A stretch of DNA of 64,000 nucleotides, taken from CAYWXK01 sp964462515. GTDB taxonomy: Bacteria > Planctomycetota > Phycisphaerae > Sedimentisphaerales > Anaerobacaceae. A model generated the notes under the pieces. It saw only the letters and a program-made list of their open reading frames with translations. It was not told the DNA's origin and searched no databases. The stretch spans positions 62,001 through 126,000 of the forward strand of contig CAYWXK010000003.1 of assembly GCA_964462515.1 (NCBI GenBank), given 5' to 3'. Made by a program: the position numbers and the translations under genes. Below are positions 25,196 through 33,066 of the stretch, in pieces. Position 1 is the stretch's first letter. The number at the start of each line of letters is the position of its first letter.

Positions 25196-25258
25196 TTCAA
25201 TTTACAAATGGCAGATTTCAGATTTGTAATCTTAAATCTGAAATTTTGAAATTGCAAG
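25196..25258. repeat. Degenerate GATTTCAGATTTGTAATC-type words
   Basis: Intergenic DNA built of AAATTTCAAT, CAGATTTCAGATTT and AAATCTGAAATTT words, partly self-complementary. Same style as the repeat inside the AMMECR1 gene. Confidence 0.5.
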
Positions 25259-25283
25259 CCAAGAAGATAAAAAGCAATTTTAC

Positions 25284-25420
25284 GGTAAACCCCGTTAGAA
25301 AGTTCGGGTGGGGCTTTAGATCCTGTTAGAAATTTTATTTCTAAACAGGGTAAACCTCGTCCTCACTATAATTTTTTTACCCCGCCTAAAAGGCAGGGCT
25401 TCCTTTCTAACGGGGTAAAT
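25284..25420. repeat. MITE-like element with GGTAAACCCCGTTAGAAAG terminal inverted repeats
   Basis: Both ends carry ACCCCGTTAGAAAG and its complement CTTTCTAACGGGGT. The interior contains an AGGCAGGG block and a TTATAGTGAGGA block. A second copy (47127-47226) has the same ends and interior order in the opposite orientation but is ~37 bp shorter. There is no coding capacity. Confidence 0.75.
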
Positions 25421-25466
25421 ACTTTTTATCGGCTGCAAGGCATCGAGGAGCATCTTAGTCCACAGG

Positions 25467-25565
25467 TTTTCCACAAAGAGAAGTTACGATGTGCAAAATT
25501 TGTGAAAAACAAAATTTTTTTGTGCGCAAAGTCAGTGCTGAGAGCGACCTATATTATGTGGAAAA
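25467..25565. promoter_or_regulatory. Two DnaA-box-like sites upstream of dnaA
   Basis: TTTTCCACA at 25467-25475 (plus) and TGTGGAAAA at 25557-25565 (minus) flank an AT-rich stretch ~180-280 bp before dnaA. They could serve DnaA autoregulation or be part of a replication origin. Two boxes alone do not prove an origin. Confidence 0.45.
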
Positions 25566-25625
25566 GAAATTTTGAAAAACAGGATTGATTTGTTTTGCTG
25601 CCGTTCAATAATACAGCTTACAGGA

Positions 25626-25723
25626 ACGCAAAATTCAAAATGTAAAACTTTAATACGTCTTTTGTCATTTTGAGTTTTGCATTTTAATCCGCCAGACGTG
25701 CGGCGGATTAATCTTTGATTTGA
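25626..25723. repeat. AATTCAAAATG/CATTTTGAG repeat with nested palindrome
   Basis: A repeat of the type seen at 13036, interrupted at 25685-25710 by a perfect palindrome (TAATCCGCC, 8-nt loop, GGCGGATTA). Nested order implies that the palindrome arrived later. Confidence 0.6.
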
Positions 25724-25743
25724 CTTAGCAGGAGATAGTATCA

Positions 25744-27216
25744 ATGAATAGCACATTCACGGATGAAATAAGTGCTATCGCCGAAGCTATTGCCGAGAAG
25801 GTTGGGCCGCAGAAGTTTCAAATCTGGTTCAAAAACTCGACGAAGCTGTCGCTTGCAGGCGAATATCTGAAAGTTGGCGTGCCGAACCTTTTTATAGCGA
25901 GCTGGATTGAAAACCATTTTCTTAATGAAATCAGCCAGGCGGTTCACGCGGTTATCGGCAAAGTCCCGAAGATCACCTTTACAGTTGACCCGGAGCTGGT
26001 TGGAAGCCTGATGGCAGCCAAAAACGGGCAAATGAAACTGCCGACGCAGGCGGTAGGAAAGGGGCACGGTCAGGTTTTGCGAGCAGGCGATAAATTACGG
26101 CAGAGTCCAGGCAGGAAGCTAAAGCTGACCCTTGACACATTTGTTGTCGGCTCATCGAACGAATTGGCATACAATGCCGCCAAGGTGGTCGTTAATGAAG
26201 AGCAAAGTCCATTCAATCCGCTGTTTATTCACGGCGGTTACGGTGTCGGCAAAACACATTTACTGCAGGGGATTTGCAACGCAGTAGCTCAGAAGCGGCC
26301 GAACGTTAATTGGCTGTATCTATCGGCGGAAGAATTTGCAAATCAGTTCGTGCTGTCTTTGAAAACAAAAAAGCTGGAGGTCTTTAGACGGCGGATGCGA
26401 GAAACAGATTTATTGGCTATTGACGATATTCACTTTTTATCCAGCAAGCCTTCAACGCAGGAGGAATTCCTGCATACCTTCAATTCAATCAGTATTGCAG
26501 GTAAGCAGGTTGTGCTCGCTTCGGATGCTCATCCTAAAATGATAGGGCAGTTGTCTGAAAAGTTAGTCAACCGGTTTGTGTCGGGAATGGTCGTTAAGAT
26601 TGACCCGCCGGATTTTAACACTCGTTGTAAAATCTGCAGACAATACGCAGCAGCTACGATGGGTTCTGCCTTTGGTGATAAACTATGGAACGCAAGAGCC
26701 AGAGAGCCTATATCTGAAGATGTGATAAGATACATTGCCGAGAACCTGCGAACAAATGTCCGGGAGCTGGAGGGTGCTGTGCTAAAGCTAATCGCATACT
26801 CTGCCCTGCAAAATGAAAAAATCACTTTAAGTATGACTCAAACGGTTCTTACAGAAAATCTGGCAAGGATGGACCCGATTGTCCACGTATCAGACATCGA
26901 AGCTGCGGTCGCAAGCTATTTTGGCATAACACCTTCAACCATACATTCATCCAAAAAAGACAGGACCGCAGCTTTGGCCCGGCATTTCAGTATGTATCTG
27001 ACCAGAAGGCATACAAAAATGTCATCTTCGGAAATAGGCAGATTTATGGGTAATAAAAACCACGCCACCGTTCTTCTGGCCTGTAAAAAGGTCGAGGAAT
27101 TAATAAAACAGGATACAGAGCTTCACTGGCAGGGGCCGACCGGCAACAAGGTAGTCAAAGCCAGAGCTATTCTTTCCCAGCTTGAAGCAAGCATCTACTG
27201 CTCGGTTTCATCTTAG
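25744..27216 (+). CDS. dnaA: Chromosomal replication initiator DnaA
   Basis: AAA+ initiator of chromosome replication, 490 residues. Domain I (~residues 1-85) contains FQIWFKNSTKLSL. After a short linker, the AAA+ domain has Walker A HGGYGVGKTHLL (~163-174) and Walker B LLAIDDIHFLSSK (~224-236), and the sensor 2 region shows NVRELEGAVLKL (~335-346). The C-terminal DNA-binding domain contains the helix pair SSSEIGRFMGNKNHATVLLA, the DnaA-box recognition region, where GNKNHATV replaces the usual GGRDHSTV. The start ATG has AGGAG ten bases upstream. It stands alone: no dnaN or rpmH follows, unlike the classical order. Confidence 0.96.
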   Translation: MNSTFTDEISAIAEAIAEKVGPQKFQIWFKNSTKLSLAGEYLKVGVPNLFIASWIENHFLNEISQAVHAVIGKVPKITFTVDPELVGSLMAAKNGQMKLPTQAVGKGHGQVLRAGDKLRQSPGRKLKLTLDTFVVGSSNELAYNAAKVVVNEEQSPFNPLFIHGGYGVGKTHLLQGICNAVAQKRPNVNWLYLSAEEFANQFVLSLKTKKLEVFRRRMRETDLLAIDDIHFLSSKPSTQEEFLHTFNSISIAGKQVVLASDAHPKMIGQLSEKLVNRFVSGMVVKIDPPDFNTRCKICRQYAAATMGSAFGDKLWNARAREPISEDVIRYIAENLRTNVRELEGAVLKLIAYSALQNEKITLSMTQTVLTENLARMDPIVHVSDIEAAVASYFGITPSTIHSSKKDRTAALARHFSMYLTRRHTKMSSSEIGRFMGNKNHATVLLACKKVEELIKQDTELHWQGPTGNKVVKARAILSQLEASIYCSVSS

Positions 27217-27261
27217 TTGATGGACTGCCGAGTTGATTTTAAGAGAAAAAGCACTTTACAA

Positions 27262-27390
27262 ATGAGAAAGTTGCACCCCATAAAGGCAAGTTTGAAGGTC
27301 ATATTTGATATTGCGGTTCTTATCGCGTTGATTATACCGGCTTCTATGGTGAGGGCGCCTATTACAGAATCGCCGCGGCAACTTGATTAA
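27262..27390 (+). CDS. Possible 42-residue exported small protein
   Basis: A short frame from ATG 27262 to TAA 27390. Its product reads as a signal-peptide-like sequence: basic start MRKLHPIKASLK, a hydrophobic core VLIALIIPASMV, then APITESPRQLD. No clear ribosome-binding site and no family recognised. It may be a real small peptide, a decayed gene or chance. Confidence 0.25.
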   Translation: MRKLHPIKASLKVIFDIAVLIALIIPASMVRAPITESPRQLD

Positions 27391-27452
27391 AAACGGGGCA
27401 CCGGAACTGTTTGGAGAATTAAAAAAGGAGGCAACCGGTGTCCCGGGATAAT

Positions 27453-27493
27453 GGGCGGTAGAGGACTTGAACCTCTGACCTCCTGAGTGTCGA
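27453..27493 (-). pseudogene. tRNA-Val 3'-half remnant (att-like)
   Basis: Matches the 3' portion of the tRNA-Val at 32803 from the discriminator-proximal acceptor strand through the anticodon loop, with three differences. Two of these are compensatory in the T stem (AGAGG/CCTCT instead of ACAGG/CCTGT). The sequence stops matching just past the anticodon loop, so it cannot fold as a tRNA. The paired change suggests descent from a different functional tRNA-Val. Confidence 0.65.
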
Positions 27494-27556
27494 AAAGCGC
27501 CTCCAGTTCTAAAATCTTGTCAAATATAGACTTATGTTGCTTATTTTGGCGTAAAA

Positions 27557-27650
27557 ACTGATTGCATACTGGGTGCATACTGGCTGCATACTGGCTACAC
27601 ACTCAAAACCGACTGAAACTTTACGCTATTTTTACGCTCCAGAGGCATTT
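27557..27650. repeat. Left inner repeat of the island, with tandem GCATACTGG units
   Basis: Contains three near-tandem 11-bp CATACTGGSTG units followed by ACACTCAAAACCGACTGAAACT and TTTACGCT blocks (the first shown here as part of a longer shared block). The counterpart at 32648-32735 shares the ACTCA-ACCGACTGAA and TTTACGCTC blocks in the same orientation. Confidence 0.55.
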
Positions 27651-27844
27651 TAGTTTTGTTAAGCATATTGAAAAGCCGAGAACAATTGAAAATAAAAACA
27701 AATGACCAGACGAGAAAATATAATAAAAATGTTGTTAACCAACTGGAGCTAAATCAGAAATGTATCTCTTACTAATTAGTACTACTTTTGCTGACGAGGT
27801 ACACCAACAAGTGATTATGTTTTAAAGACTGTTCCTTGAAGAAG

Positions 27845-29317
27845 ATGAAATACGACATTTTGGTTTTTGTTGTATGCTTTCTATTGGCAAACGGGTTGCT
27901 AGCGAAAGTCCTTGATGCCAAATCTACATTCAGGTCATATGAAATTAAGTCAGACTATAAGGAAATATTGTTCTCTGATTTCGATGGGGATGGACTTGAT
28001 GATATTATCTTAATTAACGAGCCGAATATTGTCTTCTTCTTTCAAGACTCCAAGGATGGTTTCACCAAAGCCCCGAATCTGGTTTATTCACTTGAAAATA
28101 GACCATCGGTTATTTGGCCAGCAAGACTTGATAATAGGCTGGGACAGGATATCCTTGTGATGACCAATGAAGGAGTAGATTCACTAAGTTTCGTTGATAG
28201 AACCAAACCTCCTGTCAAGGCTAAGCTCATCAATCAACAAACAATAGTCCCTGAAAAGTGTGAAGGATCTGCGGTTGTTTCTTTCACCTTATCCGCAAAC
28301 ACTGCAAAAGAATTTCCTCTTGTATTCATTCCTACAGAAAACGAATTGCAAATCTGGAGATATGACGAGCAATGGCACTGCATTGATTCGTTACAGGGTA
28401 TTCCTGAAGCTCGTATTTGGGGACCATATAAAACAGCTGGCTATACAAAACAATTTTGGCTTAACATCAATATTGCTGATTTGAACGGAGATGGCTTAGG
28501 AGACCTGGTTATATGTGAAGAAAATAACGGAAAGATGGTGTTCAAAGTTTATCCTCAAAAACAGGATGGTTCTTTTGCATTAAAACCTTTTCAGTCTTTC
28601 GAAGATGAATGGAATTGGCGAACATGGATATGTCTCCAGGACATCAACAAAGATGGCTGGGTTGATGTTATCAAAAACAAATGGCTTGAAGAACCATGGT
28701 TCATTCCCGGAACGTATTCTGGAAAAGTTGTGGTTCAGATTTTAATTTCTGACGAGAATGGGAATATTGCAGATAAACCAACATTTACTTTTCGTAAAAA
28801 TGATTGGATTTCTTCAATCCCGATTGTTGATGTCGATGGTGATGGTTTTATTGACTTGGTATTAGGCTATAGCTTATTTGACGGTAGAGAAGGGGTAAGG
28901 AAGACCATTACTGCCAAAAAATTCGACCATAGTCTTAGAATTCATTTTCATCATAATGAAGGTTTCCGAGAAAAGCCGGATTTTCAAAAAGATGTGATTA
29001 TCCAACTCGAACATTATGGTTTGCATTTTAACTGGTCTCGAAGAGACTACTTAGAGACACTAATAAGCATTGAAGGCGATTTTAACGGTGATGGACGTAA
29101 AGACCTGCTTGTAAAAGATGAAGAGGACAAAGCCTCAGTGTATTTCTTTATCTCAAGAGAACAAGGGTTCAGCAATAAACCTGATATTCAATTTAACAAT
29201 ATCGGGCAGGTAGAACAGTTTACTACCAAGGATCTAAACAACGATGGCATCAGTGACCTTGTAGTTTTAAGCCGAAAGAAAGATACGTTCAAGATTTTTC
29301 TTAGCAAAAGAAAATAG
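27845..29317 (+). CDS. Exported FG-GAP/VCBS repeat protein A
   Basis: A 490-residue protein with an N-terminal signal peptide (ILVFVVCFLLANGLLAKV) and at least six FG-GAP/EF-hand-like calcium loops: FDGDGLDD (~residue 45), LNGDGLGD, INKDGWVD, VDGDGFID, FNGDGRKD and LNNDGISD near the end. This indicates an extracytoplasmic beta-propeller that binds Ca2+. Enzymatic residues are not seen. The start is the ATG at 27845, as an in-frame TTG lies nine bases before. It is AT-rich compared with the flanking dnaA and pilus genes. A paralogue follows 3 bp after the stop, and an ABC exporter after that, so the protein probably works with or is affected by that transporter. Confidence 0.75.
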   Translation: MKYDILVFVVCFLLANGLLAKVLDAKSTFRSYEIKSDYKEILFSDFDGDGLDDIILINEPNIVFFFQDSKDGFTKAPNLVYSLENRPSVIWPARLDNRLGQDILVMTNEGVDSLSFVDRTKPPVKAKLINQQTIVPEKCEGSAVVSFTLSANTAKEFPLVFIPTENELQIWRYDEQWHCIDSLQGIPEARIWGPYKTAGYTKQFWLNINIADLNGDGLGDLVICEENNGKMVFKVYPQKQDGSFALKPFQSFEDEWNWRTWICLQDINKDGWVDVIKNKWLEEPWFIPGTYSGKVVVQILISDENGNIADKPTFTFRKNDWISSIPIVDVDGDGFIDLVLGYSLFDGREGVRKTITAKKFDHSLRIHFHHNEGFREKPDFQKDVIIQLEHYGLHFNWSRRDYLETLISIEGDFNGDGRKDLLVKDEEDKASVYFFISREQGFSNKPDIQFNNIGQVEQFTTKDLNNDGISDLVVLSRKKDTFKIFLSKRK

Positions 29318-29320
29318 ATA

Positions 29321-30784
29321 ATGCAAAATTGCATAGCAAAAACTTTTGTTTTACTCTTACTCTCTGGCTTTGTTCATGCCGAAGAAACTCCGATGTTTAA
29401 GAAGCAAATCATTCAAGTGCCAATGAATACAGTGGATTGGGTCGGGCCTTACTGGAAAGATATCAACAAAGATGGCCTCATAGATCTCTTGGTTCTTGTC
29501 CAAAATGAAAAGAAAGTTTTTACTTATGTTCAGGGTAGTTCCGGTTTTCCAGAAACTCCGACCCAAACCATCACACTCCCACCGGCTACAATGTGGATTA
29601 CTCTGCTCGACGTCAATGAACATCTTAGCGACGAAATGTTAATTTCGACATCAGAGGGGCTTGTTTGCTACTGTCAGAATAATGGGGTTTTTGAAATAAA
29701 ACCTGAAAAGCTTATTGAGGCCGAACAAATAGTCCCACGAAACCACCCACCAATTATTATTGCCCCCAATAAATGGCCGGAAGGTTCGAAAAATACCATC
29801 CCTATAATATTCATGGATCATAGCGTTATCTACAAGGTCAACGAAAGTTATCAACTTAAGCCTATTGGAACAATCGAGCACGAATTCAAAAAATCTATCG
29901 ACAAGGATAATTGGAATAGTTGGAACATCGGTTCAAAGAAATCCGAACAGCTTCGCATAAGGACAGTAGCACAAGAAAAAATAGAAACCAATAAGGGAGA
30001 AGAACCAAAAAAAGAAAATGAATACATTGAGAAAACCATTGAAAAGATTGAAAAAAATAGTCAGTGGTGGGGAAACCAAGCTATAGAGGAAAAGGATATA
30101 AATGCTGATGGAAGCAAAGATTTAGTTTTGTGGTATTCCACCGGATACATAGAGGTAAAAACAACTGTTATCGTATTTATCCGGCAGAAAAATGGCAAAC
30201 TGCCCGAAAAACCTAACCAGATTCTTAGGTTTAGCGGAATGCCGATAAACTTCAATAACCAAAGCAGCAGTGTTTCATTGTTTTATGATATTGATAATGA
30301 TGGTTTCCTGGAAATTGTTCTTGCTGAGTTAAAAACTAAGCCTATTTCGGCAAGCAGTTTTGTAGAAGTGGCGGTTTCAAAAGGCATAGATTGGATACTT
30401 TCGATAAGACAGTTCAAAAACCCCAAAGGATACTCAAATGATGCTGATTTTAAATTGGACGTTACGACAGCACTGCCAACAAGTAGATGGATTGAGGATT
30501 TAATAGCTCTTAAGGGAGATTTCAACGCGGACGGCCGTACAGATTTTATAGTTAGACGGAGTCCGACTCAATGTGATATATACATCAGTTCTTCGAACAG
30601 TAAATTTTATGAGCCACAGCCTAAATTACAGCTGCAGATTCCATCTGAAGGAAGAATGTTTGTGGAAGACCTTAATGGTGATGGCATATCCGACATTTAT
30701 GTTATAGATTATGAAAAGGGACAAATAACTGTGTTTCTATCCGAACCTTTGAAGAAGAAAGGTGCTTTTAGTGAATCACGATGA
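29321..30784 (+). CDS. Exported FG-GAP/VCBS repeat protein B
   Basis: A 487-residue paralogue of the preceding protein. Signal peptide FVLLLLSGFVHA ends near residue 20. Calcium loops visible are INKDGLID (~50), INADGSKD (~262), IDNDGFLE (~325), FNADGRTD (~408) and LNGDGISD (~455). A lysine/glutamate-rich segment at ~220-250 (KGEEPKKENEYIEKTIEK) interrupts the propeller and is absent from protein A. The gene overlaps the following ABC ATPase by 23 bp, which implies translational coupling between a secreted propeller and a transporter. Confidence 0.72.
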   Translation: MQNCIAKTFVLLLLSGFVHAEETPMFKKQIIQVPMNTVDWVGPYWKDINKDGLIDLLVLVQNEKKVFTYVQGSSGFPETPTQTITLPPATMWITLLDVNEHLSDEMLISTSEGLVCYCQNNGVFEIKPEKLIEAEQIVPRNHPPIIIAPNKWPEGSKNTIPIIFMDHSVIYKVNESYQLKPIGTIEHEFKKSIDKDNWNSWNIGSKKSEQLRIRTVAQEKIETNKGEEPKKENEYIEKTIEKIEKNSQWWGNQAIEEKDINADGSKDLVLWYSTGYIEVKTTVIVFIRQKNGKLPEKPNQILRFSGMPINFNNQSSSVSLFYDIDNDGFLEIVLAELKTKPISASSFVEVAVSKGIDWILSIRQFKNPKGYSNDADFKLDVTTALPTSRWIEDLIALKGDFNADGRTDFIVRRSPTQCDIYISSSNSKFYEPQPKLQLQIPSEGRMFVEDLNGDGISDIYVIDYEKGQITVFLSEPLKKKGAFSESR

Positions 30785-31700
30785 TATAGCTCTACGGTTG
30801 GATGATGTCTGCAAGTCGTTTGGTAGAATCCGAGCGGTAGATCATTTGTCTATAGAAGTGCATCCCGGAGAAATGGTTGGGTTCCTTGGCCCCAACGGAG
30901 CAGGCAAAAGTACAGCCCTTTACATGGCTTCCAGGCTCGTCCGTCCTTCAGCAGGTAAAATAGAAATATTCGGTCACGATGTATGGAAGGACTTCAAAGA
31001 AGCGATCCGTTATGTCGGCATTATGGCAGAAATGCCCTCATTTTATGAATATCTTTCAGCTCGCAAGAATCTTGAATTGATAGCGAGATTACGGTTTGAT
31101 GCCAACAGGAGCCAAATTGACGCAATTCTTGAAAAAATAGGGCTTTTTGAAAGGCGTAACGATAAGGTTGCTACATATTCGCATGGTATGAAACAAAGGC
31201 TTGGCCTTGGTATGGCGTTAATTGGCAGCCCAAAGTTGCTGATTCTCGATGAGCCGACAAATGGTATGGACCCGGAGGGAACCCGTGAGATATTAAATTT
31301 CTTGAAAGAAAAAATAACGAATGATGGTCTAACTGTGTTTATATCCAGCCACCTTCTCTATGAAGTTGAAGAATATTGTGACAGGGTTTTTGTGATTAAC
31401 CACGGCAGGCTAATTGCTTCGGGGAAAGTAAAGGAAATCCTGGCACCACATGAAAATGTGTTACATGTTACTTTCCACGACACAACTGTTAACATCGAGT
31501 CACTTTTGCATGAGGATGGAATAGAACTTGTGGAAAGCCTGTCGAATAATTCAGTTGTGATAACGCTAAAAAATCGAGATTCTGTTTGGCTCAATAAGCT
31601 TCTGTTGAACCGAGGCTATAAGGTTTCGGCCCTTACTCCCAAGCAAAAGACTTTGAAAGAATTTTTCCTTTCGGTAACAGGAGAAAATAACAATGCCTAA
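30762..31700 (+). CDS. ABC transporter ATP-binding protein (island)
   Basis: 312-residue ATPase of an ABC-2 exporter. Walker A GPNGAGKSTALY (~residues 38-49), signature YSHGMKQRLGLG (~140-151), Walker B LLILDEPTNGMDP (~160-172) and H-loop SSHLLYEVEEYCD (~193-205) are present. Its start is a GTG at 30762 or at 30771, both inside the end of the preceding gene. It overlaps the permease gene by 8 bp. Closest by style to the CcmA/bacitracin-type exporters; substrate unknown. Confidence 0.85.
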   Translation: MLLVNHDDIALRLDDVCKSFGRIRAVDHLSIEVHPGEMVGFLGPNGAGKSTALYMASRLVRPSAGKIEIFGHDVWKDFKEAIRYVGIMAEMPSFYEYLSARKNLELIARLRFDANRSQIDAILEKIGLFERRNDKVATYSHGMKQRLGLGMALIGSPKLLILDEPTNGMDPEGTREILNFLKEKITNDGLTVFISSHLLYEVEEYCDRVFVINHGRLIASGKVKEILAPHENVLHVTFHDTTVNIESLLHEDGIELVESLSNNSVVITLKNRDSVWLNKLLLNRGYKVSALTPKQKTLKEFFLSVTGENNNA

Positions 31701-32487
31701 TATGGTAATGCCTCTTTTGCATAATGAGGTAACCAAAGCCATACGTACCAAGTTACCTTATTTTGGCCTTTTTGCAGCATCTTTGGTTTGTCTTCTTGCT
31801 TTTGTTGTAACCAGGGAAACAGGTGGACAAAACCTCAATGCATGGGGATATATAAGTCTGTCAATGCAATTAGTTTTTACCGATATCGGTCTGATATTTA
31901 TAGCCATATTTTCTGCTATGCTTATTGCAGAAGAAACAGGTTTTCGTACAGTTCGCACGATTTTATCTACTCCGATCTCACGTTGGGAGTTTTACATGAC
32001 GAAAGTTTTGACTGGTTTGCTTTATGCAGGTGTTATGTCAATCATTTCTTTGGCCATATCTCTTTGTTTAGGACTACTGAATTATAAATTTGGTGATGTG
32101 ACTGATTCGATGGGACTTATATATGGGCAAAAAGAAGTGCTTGGAAATTTCCTTCTTGCTTTCTTTCTGAGTTGGATTCCACTCATGGCTGTTGTTACCT
32201 ATGGTGTTTTTATTTCAACAATTGTAAGAAAATCTGGCCAGGCTGTTGCAGTTACAATAGGAACGATTTATGTAATTGATCTTACCAAACATATTATCGG
32301 CATAGATTCTTATATATTTACAAGGTATATTGGATATTCCTGGCGGGTCTTTAACCAGGTTGCTCAGGGAGTAGACTACCAATGGTCACCTGAAATCTGG
32401 AAGATGGTCACCATGTCACTTATTTACTGTTTTGTAACATTCGCAGCAGGCCTGATCATCTTCGCAAAACGCGACTTCAACGGTTAA
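31693..32487 (+). CDS. ABC-2 type permease (island)
   Basis: 264 residues with six predicted membrane helices (~residues 20-40, 55-77, 103-130, 150-172, 180-200 and 230-255). The segment EETGFRTVRTILSTPISRWE (~78-97) is the conserved coupling region of ABC-2 permeases. It completes the exporter with the ATPase upstream and is the last gene of the island operon. Confidence 0.82.
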   Translation: MPNMVMPLLHNEVTKAIRTKLPYFGLFAASLVCLLAFVVTRETGGQNLNAWGYISLSMQLVFTDIGLIFIAIFSAMLIAEETGFRTVRTILSTPISRWEFYMTKVLTGLLYAGVMSIISLAISLCLGLLNYKFGDVTDSMGLIYGQKEVLGNFLLAFFLSWIPLMAVVTYGVFISTIVRKSGQAVAVTIGTIYVIDLTKHIIGIDSYIFTRYIGYSWRVFNQVAQGVDYQWSPEIWKMVTMSLIYCFVTFAAGLIIFAKRDFNG

Positions 32488-32541
32488 AGAATGCCATATT
32501 GGATCATAATAATAAGTTTGTTATGGCTGTAGCCCCTCAGT

Positions 32542-32647
32542 TCAGCTTCGACTTAAGTACGTCTACACCTTTTTCAATGACCACGTCACGACCTGCAGCA
32601 ATGTCAGCTGGAGTAGGGCTGATTCTAATATCAGGAATAATGCCAAC
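32542..32647 (-). pseudogene. C-terminal fragment of an S41 peptidase
   Basis: On the minus strand 32647 to 32542 reads VGIIPDIRISPTPADIAAGR and continues DVVIEKGVDVLKSKLN before a stop. GIIPDI..TP.DIAAGRD is the C-terminal signature of S41 (C-terminal processing) peptidases. The frame is closed by a stop right at the junction with the inner repeat of the island (32648), so the rest of the gene is missing. A relic cut by the insertion event or carried in with it. Confidence 0.6.
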
Positions 32648-32735
32648 TCACTACACACTGGCTACATACTCAATACACACTCAGAACCGACTGAAGGTTT
32701 ACGTTTTTTTTACGCTCAAGGCCATTTTTGGGGGG
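32648..32735. repeat. Right inner repeat of the island
   Basis: Shares CTGGCTACA, ACACTCAGAACCGACTGAA-like and TTTACG...TTTACGCTC blocks with 27557-27650, in the same orientation. It begins at the break in the S41 remnant. Confidence 0.5.
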
Positions 32736-32802
32736 AAAGTTCCTTCAATCCCTAAAAGAAAAACCCTTGCAACTGATTTGATTACGAGGGTTTACAAATA
32801 AT

Positions 32803-32875
32803 GGGCGGTACAGGACTTGAACCTGTGACCTCCTGCGTGTCGAGCAGGCGCTCTATCCACCTGAGCTAACCGCCC
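32803..32875 (-). tRNA. tRNA-Val (anticodon GAC)
   Basis: 73 nt, with a complete cloverleaf. Acceptor GGGCGGT/ACCGCCC, D stem GCTC/GAGC, anticodon stem CCTGC/GCAGG, T stem ACAGG/CCTGT and T loop TTCAAGT all pair. The seven-base anticodon loop is TCGACAC, so the anticodon is GAC (Val), but position 33 is C instead of the nearly universal U. CCA is not encoded. It forms the right boundary of the island. Confidence 0.88.
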
Positions 32876-33066
32876 TTTGGAGCTTTCTTTATAGTATGGC
32901 TTAAAGAAAGACAAAAATCAAGAATTTTTATGTAAAAGTGTCTTCCCAAAATGGACTTTTTGCTGGAAGGGTATAAGGTCAGATGCCAGCATAAGTTGCG
33001 GCAAGATTTCACAGCAGAATTTGGGAGTATAGGCGCGTTGAATAAATTTAGTTTAGGCGGCGGTTG

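Larger units (their letters stand above)
27453..32875. mobile_element. tRNA-Val-bounded genomic island without integrase
   Basis: The right boundary is an intact minus-strand tRNA-Val. The left boundary is a ~41-bp copy of the tRNA 3' half, exactly where an element inserted at the tRNA 3' end would leave its far attachment site. Just inside both ends lies a related ~90-bp AT-rich sequence (27557-27650 and 32648-32735). Cargo is a four-gene AT-rich operon (two FG-GAP proteins, ABC ATPase, ABC permease). No recombinase gene remains, so the element is either mobilised in trans or fixed. Confidence 0.55.

Noticed and set aside
32499..32801. 100-codon plus-strand frame
   Set aside because: It is antisense to the S41 remnant and runs across the repeat, so the protein is an artefact.
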